The position numbers and the translations under genes are program-made. A stretch of 8,944 nucleotides of DNA from CAUSKK01 sp963532425 (lineage in GTDB: Bacteria > Pseudomonadota > Gammaproteobacteria > Cardiobacteriales > Cardiobacteriaceae). Within the stretch, counting starts at the first letter, position 1. Each line of letters begins with the position of its first letter. Positions 3,937 through 8,944 of this stretch are shown piece after piece. Below the pieces are notes generated by a model. That model had not been told where the DNA came from. It saw only the letters and a list, made by a program, of their open reading frames with translations, and ran no database searches. The stretch is from the NCBI GenBank assembly GCA_963532425.1, contig CAUSKK010000031.1:1-8944 (forward strand). The letters run 5' to 3'.

Positions 3937-6900
3937 ATGTCGAAAACCCAACACCGCGTCATGATTGGCGCCACGCCGTTTCTCCGCACCCAGACCCGCC
4001 AGGAGCATCAGGCCCGGCTTATCGGTCAGGATATTAATGTGCCCATCACCAATATTCAGGTGGTGAACGTCTACGATTTCTTCAATATGCCCGAGGAGTA
4101 TCTGCCCCGGGTGGTGGAATGGACGCTTAGCGACCCGGGCTGCAAGGAGCCCATCGACGCCATTCCCGACTGCCGCTATTGGTTCGCCTACGAGTACATT
4201 CCCGGCCAGTTCGACCAGCGCGCCGATAGCACGGAAATGTGCCTGATGCTGACCGCCCCCAAGGCCACCGAGGCCCGGGTTTTCACCAGCAAAATTCTCT
4301 GTTTTGACGCCGACCGCGAGCTGAGCGAGGAGGAGAAGAAGCGGCTGCGCGATTTCTTCATCAATCCGCTGAGCGAGCGGATTAAGGATTTGGACGCGGC
4401 CATTCTGCCGACGGAACGCCAGTATGAGCGCAGCGAGTACGACGAAAAGGCGCTGGTCTGCTACAAGCACTTCAACCAGCTGGAGGACAGCGAGCTGGAG
4501 GCCTGGCGCCAGGAATACCGGCTGGCCATGACCGTGGAGGATTTGAAGCTGGTGCGCGACTATTTCCGCAGTGAGAACCGCGCCCCCAGCGAGGCCGAAA
4601 TTAAAATTCTCGATACCTACTGGTCCGACCACTGCCGCCACACCACCTTCGCCACCGAGCTGGAGGACATTCGGTTTCCGGCCAGCCCCTACGGCGACGC
4701 CCTGCGTAAAGATTTCGATGGTTTTCTGACGGCCCTCGGCCGGGAACGCTGGTCGCTGATGGATTTGGCCACCATCGACGCCAAAACCCTGCGCCGGGCC
4801 GGGGAATTGGAGGACGTGGAGTTTTCCGAGGAAATCAACGCCTGTTCGGTGCGCATCGACGTGGACGAGGACGGCCAGGACAAGCCCTGGCTGCTGCAGT
4901 TCAAAAACGAAACCCACAACCACCCCACGGAAATTGAGCCCTACGGCGGCGCCTCCACCTGCATCGGCGGCGCCATTCGCGACCCGCTGGCCGGCCGGGC
5001 CTATGTCTATCAGGCCACCCGCATTTCCGGCAGTGCCGACCCGCGCGAGCCGGTGGCGGCCACCCTGCCGGGCAAACTGCCCCAGCGCGTCATCGCCCGG
5101 GGTTCGGCCCTGGGCGCCTCCAGCTACGGCAACCAGATTGGCCTGGCCACCGGCCAGGTGCAGGAGTACTACCACGAGGGCTACAAGGCCAAGCATCTGG
5201 AGCTGGGCGCCGTGGTGGGAGCAACGCCGGCCGACCATGTCCAGCGCCAGCGCCCGGCGCCGGGGGATTTGGTGCTGCTGCTCGGCGGTCTCACCGGCCG
5301 CGACGGCTGCGGCGGGGCCACCGGCTCCTCCCAGGTGCAGAACCAGCAGTCGCTGAGCGTCAGCATGGCCGAGGTGCAGAACGGCAACGCCCCCGAGGAG
5401 CGCAAGCTGCAACGGCTGTTCCGCCGCAAGGACTTCGCCACCAAAATTAAGCGCTGCAACGACTTCGGCGCCGGCGGCGTGGCCGTGGCCGTGGGCGAGC
5501 TGGCCGATGGCCTCGACATCGATTTGGATTTGATTCCGGTGAAATATGAGGGCCTGACCGGCACCGAGCTGGCCATTTCCGAATCCCAGGAGCGCATGGC
5601 CATCGTCATCGACCCGGCCGACGAGGCCGAGGTAAAACGGCTGGCCGCCGCCGAAAACCTGCTGGCCACGGTCATTGCCACCGTGTCCGCCGAGAAGACG
5701 CTGAAAATGCGCTGGCAGGGGCAGGAAATCGTCCATCTGCGCCGAGAATTTCTCAACAGCAATGGCGCCAAAAACGTGCAGAAGGGCGTCCAGCTGCCCG
5801 ACCTGCGGCCCCGGCCGGCGCCGCCGGGAAGCGCTTCCTTCGGCGAGAATCTGCGCACGCTGCTGCGCACCCCGGGCCTGGCCGACCAGCGCGGCCTAGG
5901 CGACCGCTTCGACCACAGCGTCGGCGCCGGGGCGGTGCTGATTCCCTACGGTGGCGCCACCCAGCGCACGCCCAGCGAGGCCAATGTCTATCTGCTGCCC
6001 ACCACCACCCGCACCACCACGGCCTCCATTCTGGCCCACGGCTTCAATCCCCAGGAGAGCGCCGCCAACCCCTATCTCGGCGGCCTCTATGCGGTGGTGG
6101 AGGCCACGGCCCGGCTGGTGGCCTGCGGGGGCAAGGCCGACAGGGCCCACTACAGCCTGCAGGAGTATTTCCAGCGGCTGGAGCAGGACCCGCAGCGCTG
6201 GGGCCAGGTGGTGGCGGCGCTGCTCGGCGCCCACCACGGCCTGAAGGCCTTGGGTCGGGCGGCCATCGGCGGCAAGGACAGCATGAGCGGCAGCTTCGGC
6301 GATTTGCACGTGCCGCCCACGCTGGTGGCCTTCTGCGTCGGCACCGTCAATGCGAAGAAGGTGATTTCACCGGAATTCAAACGGGCCGGCGACTATGTCT
6401 ACTGGCTGCGCTGCCCCGCCGACGAACTGGGCCGGCCGGATATGAAGGTCTTTGCCGCCAACAATAAATATATCCACCAGAACAACAAAAAATGGCAGTC
6501 GGTGCGGGCCATTCGCGCCGGCGGCGTCGCTCTGGCCCTCTATGAAAGCGCTCTAGGCAATAACATCGGCGTCCAGCTGGAGCGTGGCGAGGACCTGTTT
6601 GCGGCTGAGTATGGCGGCTATCTGCTCAGTCTCTCCGAGCGGCTGCCCGACCGCGACAATCTCGTCCTGCTCGGGCGTACCACGGCCGAGGCTAGTTTGA
6701 ATTACCGGGACGAAGCGCTTCCCCTGGCCGAGCTTTACGAAATTAGCACCAGCACCATGGACGAGATTTATCCGCTCTATCCCGAGCCCGACGAACGCCC
6801 GGCCCCGGAGCTGGCCCATCGGCCCCAGCCGCTGCGGCCGCTGGCGACCAAGCGGGCCGAACCGCGTGTCTGTCTGCCGGTGTTCTTCGGCATGAACAGC

Positions 6901-7662
6901 GAGTTGGACACGGCCCGGGCCTTTGCCGAGGCCGGCGCCGTGGTGCAGGAGACGGTCTTCTGCAATCGCCGCCACAGCAATGATTTGGAGGAGTCCATCG
7001 GCCGGCTGGTGGCCCATATGGATAACAGTGAAATTTTCGTCCTCAGCGGCGGTTTTAGCGCCGGCGACGAGCCCGACGGTTCGGCCAAATTCATTGTCAA
7101 TGTGCTGAACAATCCGCGCCTGCGCGAGGCGCTGGAGCGCTTCCGCCAGCGCGACGGCCTGATACTCGGCATCTGCAACGGCTTCCAGGCGCTGCTGAAG
7201 AGCGGCTTTTTCCTCAACAGCCAGCCGGAGCGGGCGCCGGAGCTGGGCATTGCCAATCTGGTGGATAACCGCATCGGCCGCCACATTTCCCGCATTGCCA
7301 CCACGGTGGTGGCCAATAATCACAGCCCCTGGCTGCGCGATTTCGCCATCGGCCAGGCCCATGATGTGGAGTTTTCCCACGGCGAGGGCCAGTTTGTCGC
7401 CACCGCAGAGCTGCTGAAGCGCTTCATCGACCAGGGCCAGGTTGCCTTCCAGTACGCCGACCCGGCCACACTCAGGCCCAGCTATCAGGTTCAGCACAAC
7501 CCCAACGGCTCCCTCGGGGCCATCGAGGGCCTGCTCAGCCCCTGCGGTCGGATTCTCGGCAAAATGGGCCATTCGGAACGCCAGCGCCCGGACAGCCACC
7601 GCAATTTCCCCGACCTGCGCCGCCAGGACATCTTTAGCCAGGGCGTCCGCGCCTTCCACTGA
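3937..7662 (+). CDS. purL: Phosphoribosylformylglycinamidine synthase, single-chain clade II type
   Basis: This 1241-residue cytoplasmic enzyme catalyses the ATP- and glutamine-dependent conversion of FGAR to FGAM, step 4 of de novo purine synthesis. A PurS-like N-terminal region (about 1-155, with YIPGQFDQRADS) is followed by a linker with YWSDHCRHTTF (228-238). A first AIRS-like half contains NETHNHPTE (324-332) and GRDGCGGATGSS. A second half contains GGKDSM (778-783). A glutaminase domain starts near 978, with nucleophile C1080 in GICNGFQ, SHGEG (1147-1151), and H1212/E1214 in GHSER as the likely rest of the triad. All key motifs look intact. Length and wording match the clade II form known from Clostridia and Bacteroides, not the ~1295-residue form of most Gammaproteobacteria. 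GC content resembles the neighbours, and the gene carries three GAAGCGCTTC copies, so any transfer would be old. It overlaps cca by one base. Confidence 0.97.
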   Translation: MSKTQHRVMIGATPFLRTQTRQEHQARLIGQDINVPITNIQVVNVYDFFNMPEEYLPRVVEWTLSDPGCKEPIDAIPDCRYWFAYEYIPGQFDQRADSTEMCLMLTAPKATEARVFTSKILCFDADRELSEEEKKRLRDFFINPLSERIKDLDAAILPTERQYERSEYDEKALVCYKHFNQLEDSELEAWRQEYRLAMTVEDLKLVRDYFRSENRAPSEAEIKILDTYWSDHCRHTTFATELEDIRFPASPYGDALRKDFDGFLTALGRERWSLMDLATIDAKTLRRAGELEDVEFSEEINACSVRIDVDEDGQDKPWLLQFKNETHNHPTEIEPYGGASTCIGGAIRDPLAGRAYVYQATRISGSADPREPVAATLPGKLPQRVIARGSALGASSYGNQIGLATGQVQEYYHEGYKAKHLELGAVVGATPADHVQRQRPAPGDLVLLLGGLTGRDGCGGATGSSQVQNQQSLSVSMAEVQNGNAPEERKLQRLFRRKDFATKIKRCNDFGAGGVAVAVGELADGLDIDLDLIPVKYEGLTGTELAISESQERMAIVIDPADEAEVKRLAAAENLLATVIATVSAEKTLKMRWQGQEIVHLRREFLNSNGAKNVQKGVQLPDLRPRPAPPGSASFGENLRTLLRTPGLADQRGLGDRFDHSVGAGAVLIPYGGATQRTPSEANVYLLPTTTRTTTASILAHGFNPQESAANPYLGGLYAVVEATARLVACGGKADRAHYSLQEYFQRLEQDPQRWGQVVAALLGAHHGLKALGRAAIGGKDSMSGSFGDLHVPPTLVAFCVGTVNAKKVISPEFKRAGDYVYWLRCPADELGRPDMKVFAANNKYIHQNNKKWQSVRAIRAGGVALALYESALGNNIGVQLERGEDLFAAEYGGYLLSLSERLPDRDNLVLLGRTTAEASLNYRDEALPLAELYEISTSTMDEIYPLYPEPDERPAPELAHRPQPLRPLATKRAEPRVCLPVFFGMNSELDTARAFAEAGAVVQETVFCNRRHSNDLEESIGRLVAHMDNSEIFVLSGGFSAGDEPDGSAKFIVNVLNNPRLREALERFRQRDGLILGICNGFQALLKSGFFLNSQPERAPELGIANLVDNRIGRHISRIATTVVANNHSPWLRDFAIGQAHDVEFSHGEGQFVATAELLKRFIDQGQVAFQYADPATLRPSYQVQHNPNGSLGAIEGLLSPCGRILGKMGHSERQRPDSHRNFPDLRRQDIFSQGVRAFH
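5828..5837. repeat. Dispersed GAAGCGCTTC copy in purL (frame reading Ser-Ala-Ser)
   Basis: Exact palindrome inside purL, read GGA AGC GCT TCC (Gly-Ser-Ala-Ser). It lies in a Pro/Ala-rich linker just after the first catalytic half, a place tolerant of insertion. Confidence 0.95.
6712..6721. repeat. Dispersed GAAGCGCTTC copy in purL (frame reading Glu-Ala-Leu)
   Basis: Exact palindrome inside purL, read GAA GCG CTT CCC (Glu-Ala-Leu-Pro), in the stretch between the second AIRS-like half and the glutaminase domain. Confidence 0.95.
7416..7425. repeat. Dispersed GAAGCGCTTC copy in purL (frame reading Lys-Arg-Phe)
   Basis: Exact palindrome in the glutaminase domain, read CTG AAG CGC TTC (Leu-Lys-Arg-Phe). 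A one-mismatch copy, GGAGCGCTTC, lies upstream at 7135-7144. Confidence 0.95.
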
Positions 7663-8738
7663 TGCAGGTCTATCTGGTGGGCGGCGCCGTCCGCGACCGG
7701 CTGCTCGGTCTGCCCAGCACCGACCGCGATTGGCTGGTGGTGGGGGCAACGCCGGCCGAGATGCTGGCCCGAGGCTATCGGCAGGTGGGCCGCGATTTTC
7801 CCGTCTTTCTCCATCCCCAGAGCAAGGAGGAGTACGCCCTCGCCCGTACCGAACGCAAGAACGGCCACGGCTATCAGGGGTTTAGCTGCGATTTTCAGCC
7901 GACGGTAACGCTGGAGGAGGATTTACAGCGCCGCGATTTGACCATCAACGCGCTGGCCCAGGACAGCGACGGCCATATCATTGACCCCTATGGTGGCCAG
8001 GCCGATTTGCAGAATCGTTGGCTGCGCCACGTTTCGCCGGCCTTCGCCGAAGACCCGCTGCGGGTGCTGCGCCTTTGTCGTTTCTATGCCCGTTTCAGTG
8101 GGCTGGGCTTCCGGCTGGCGCCGGAGACGGTGGCGCTGGCCCGGCAGATTCTGGCTTCGAGTGAACTGGAAACGCTGACTCGGGAGCGGGTGTGGCTGGA
8201 GCTGGAAAAGGCGCTGGCGGCGCCCCGGCCGGGGGATTTTTTCCATGCCTTTCTGGAGATTGACCGGGAACGGCGCCATCTGGGTCTCTGGGGTCTGACA
8301 GCTAGAGCCGAAGCGCTTCCGGCCATGGCCGACCAATTGAATGCCATCGGCGTTCGCATCGGCGACCCGGCGAAACGCTTGGCTATTTTTCTGCGTTCCC
8401 AGGACAGCACAGATTTTTGCCGGGCTCTGCCGCTGCCGAAGCACTATGAGTATTGGCTGCGGCTGGTGTACGAAGAGCAGGAGGTTTTCCAGCGCTGGGC
8501 CGAGACCGGGGCCGAACGGCGTTGGGAAGCGCTTCGGGCCTGTGGCAGCCTGAAGGCACCGGGCAGCGTGTATGAGTTGCTGGAACTGCTGGATTTAGAC
8601 GGTCTAGCTCCTGTAATTAAAGGTCTCCAGGAGCGTCTACTGGCCCTATCGCCGGCCACACTTATGGCCGAGGGGCTGCAAGGAGCGGCTCTAGGTGAGC
8701 GGCTGAAGGCGCTGCAGCTGGAAATTCTGCAACCCTGA
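7662..8738 (+). CDS. cca: CCA-adding tRNA nucleotidyltransferase, class II, without the HD domain
   Basis: This 358-residue enzyme adds or repairs the 3'-terminal CCA of tRNAs in the cytoplasm using CTP and ATP. The N-terminal half reads closely like E. coli Cca: YLVGGAVRD (4-12), the metal-binding D21-R-D23, GRDFPVFLHP (43-52), nucleotide-selecting region RRDLTINALA (90-99), EDPLR (130-134) and RERVW (174-178). E. coli Cca is 412 residues and continues into an HD phosphohydrolase domain. Here neither the characteristic GVPQP/WHPEIDTG-type segment nor an HD motif is visible after about 185, and the C-terminus is an unrelated-looking Leu/Ala-rich helical stretch. Polymerase function should be intact; the 2',3'-cyclic phosphodiesterase/phosphatase activity is predicted absent. 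The ATG overlaps the purL TGA (UGAUG) and has no clear ribosome site, so translational coupling to purL is likely. Confidence 0.95.
   Translation: MQVYLVGGAVRDRLLGLPSTDRDWLVVGATPAEMLARGYRQVGRDFPVFLHPQSKEEYALARTERKNGHGYQGFSCDFQPTVTLEEDLQRRDLTINALAQDSDGHIIDPYGGQADLQNRWLRHVSPAFAEDPLRVLRLCRFYARFSGLGFRLAPETVALARQILASSELETLTRERVWLELEKALAAPRPGDFFHAFLEIDRERRHLGLWGLTARAEALPAMADQLNAIGVRIGDPAKRLAIFLRSQDSTDFCRALPLPKHYEYWLRLVYEEQEVFQRWAETGAERRWEALRACGSLKAPGSVYELLELLDLDGLAPVIKGLQERLLALSPATLMAEGLQGAALGERLKALQLEILQP
8310..8319. repeat. Dispersed GAAGCGCTTC copy in cca
   Basis: Exact palindrome, read GAA GCG CTT CCG (Glu-Ala-Leu-Pro), in the poorly conserved C-terminal part that replaces the HD region. Confidence 0.95.
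8526..8535. repeat. Dispersed GAAGCGCTTC copy in cca
   Basis: Exact palindrome, read GAA GCG CTT CGG (Glu-Ala-Leu-Arg), in the C-terminal half of cca. Confidence 0.95.
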
Positions 8739-8746
8739 AGCGCTTC
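8737..8746. repeat. Dispersed GAAGCGCTTC copy overlapping the cca stop codon
   Basis: The TGA stop at 8736-8738 supplies the first two bases of an exact palindrome. No T-run follows, so it does not look like an intrinsic terminator. Confidence 0.95.
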
Positions 8747-8835
8747 GTTCTGGAGGTTTTGGTGAAATCTTCCTGAAAAATAATTTGAAAAATTAGTAGG
8801 TTAATAAAATAAATGGCGAGGTGGTGAAAAAAGAG
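8747..8835. other. AT-rich segment upstream of the stable-RNA-type promoter
   Basis: Composition changes sharply from GC-rich coding DNA to A/T tracts such as AAAAATAATTTGAAAAATTA and GTTAATAAAATAAATGG. No gene is visible. The position suggests an UP-element-like or protein-binding upstream region for the promoter at 8836, with GAAAAAAG lying directly before the -35. Confidence 0.55.
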
Positions 8836-8873
8836 TTGCGCGGAAAAATATTCTCCCTATAATGCACACCTCG
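8817..8873. repeat. 7-bp inverted repeat bracketing the promoter
   Basis: CGAGGTG (8817-8823) and its exact reverse complement CACCTCG (8867-8873) flank the -35/-10 pair, with 43 bases between the arms. This could be an operator pair or chance. Confidence 0.35.
8836..8863 (+). promoter_or_regulatory. rrn P1-type strong promoter
   Basis: TTGCGC (8836-8841) and a perfect TATAAT (8858-8863) are separated by 16 bp, the spacing of E. coli rrn P1 promoters. The bases CTCCCTATAATGC (8853-8865) match my recollection of E. coli rrnB P1 exactly, and a C-rich discriminator (GCACACCTC) follows. Such promoters drive rRNA or tRNA operons and respond to ppGpp and growth rate. Transcription should start near 8870-8872 and leave the window. 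The gene itself is not visible, and no clear boxA antiterminator is seen in the leader. Confidence 0.85.
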
Positions 8874-8944
8874 TCACTGATGCAAAAAGACCAAAAACTT
8901 TTGAAAGCCAACTGGCTAATAAAGAAAAGGTTAAATTTGAAATC
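8872..8944 (+). other. Leader of a putative stable-RNA transcript running out of the window
   Basis: AT-rich DNA downstream of the rrn-type promoter. A small AGCC-AACT-GGCT hairpin lies at 8906-8917. I see no start codon with a ribosome site, no tRNA cloverleaf and no 16S start in the 70 or so bases available. Confidence 0.5.

Noticed and set aside
3673..5736. 687-residue open frame on the minus strand opposite purL, and other long antisense frames
   Set aside because: It is a codon-bias shadow of GC-rich coding DNA; its product is low-complexity and purL on the other strand has clear conserved motifs.
8737..8765. Terminator after cca formed by the palindrome
   Set aside because: A 10-bp palindrome without a loop cannot form a proper hairpin by itself, and no T-run follows.

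Overview
The window looks like a chromosomal segment from a GC-rich proteobacterium, most likely a gammaproteobacterium. An RseC-family protein, a Cca that reads closely like the enterobacterial enzyme, and a promoter almost identical around its -10 to E. coli rrn P1 all point that way. I cannot name the genus. One gene disagrees: purL is of the clade II type (Clostridia/Bacteroides-like), not the ~1295-residue form usual in Gammaproteobacteria.

Layout. (1) 2-454: the 3' end of an unrecognised membrane-protein gene on the + strand, with two in-frame 9-bp tandem repeats, closed by an intrinsic terminator at 473-501. (2) 520-2090: about 1.6 kb of non-coding DNA filled with about 47 copies of the 10-bp perfect palindrome GAAGCGCTTC and close variants. 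They are mostly 27-35 bp apart, and the sequences between them are themselves a small set of reused tiles. (3) 2143-3422: a minus-strand concentrative nucleoside transporter (NupC/CNT family) with its own UUCG-loop terminator. (4) 3501-8738: a + strand run of rseC, purL and cca, very tightly packed (34-nt gap, then a 1-nt UGAUG overlap) and probably one transcript. (5) 8747-8944: an AT-rich stretch carrying a stable-RNA-type promoter that fires out of the window, probably into an rRNA or tRNA operon.

The standout object is the palindrome. It forms the dense array, supplies the stems of the terminators at both edges of the array, sits in the nupC/rseC divergent intergenic region, overlaps the cca stop codon, and occurs inside purL and cca in all three reading frames. 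That distribution suggests a genome-wide repeated word, comparable in behaviour to cyanobacterial HIP1 or to DNA uptake sequences, with this locus as a hyper-dense cluster. The array looks built by segmental duplication and by gain or loss of whole tiles with breakpoints at palindromes. Its function is unknown: an uptake-signal cluster, a binding array for a chromosome-organising protein, a methylation target or a selfish recombination product are all open.

Metabolically, nupC (nucleoside salvage) and purL (de novo purine synthesis) are neighbours. cca (tRNA 3'-end synthesis) and the putative rRNA/tRNA promoter downstream tie the right side to the translation machinery. These gene functions are inferred from recognisable family motifs; no database search was possible.
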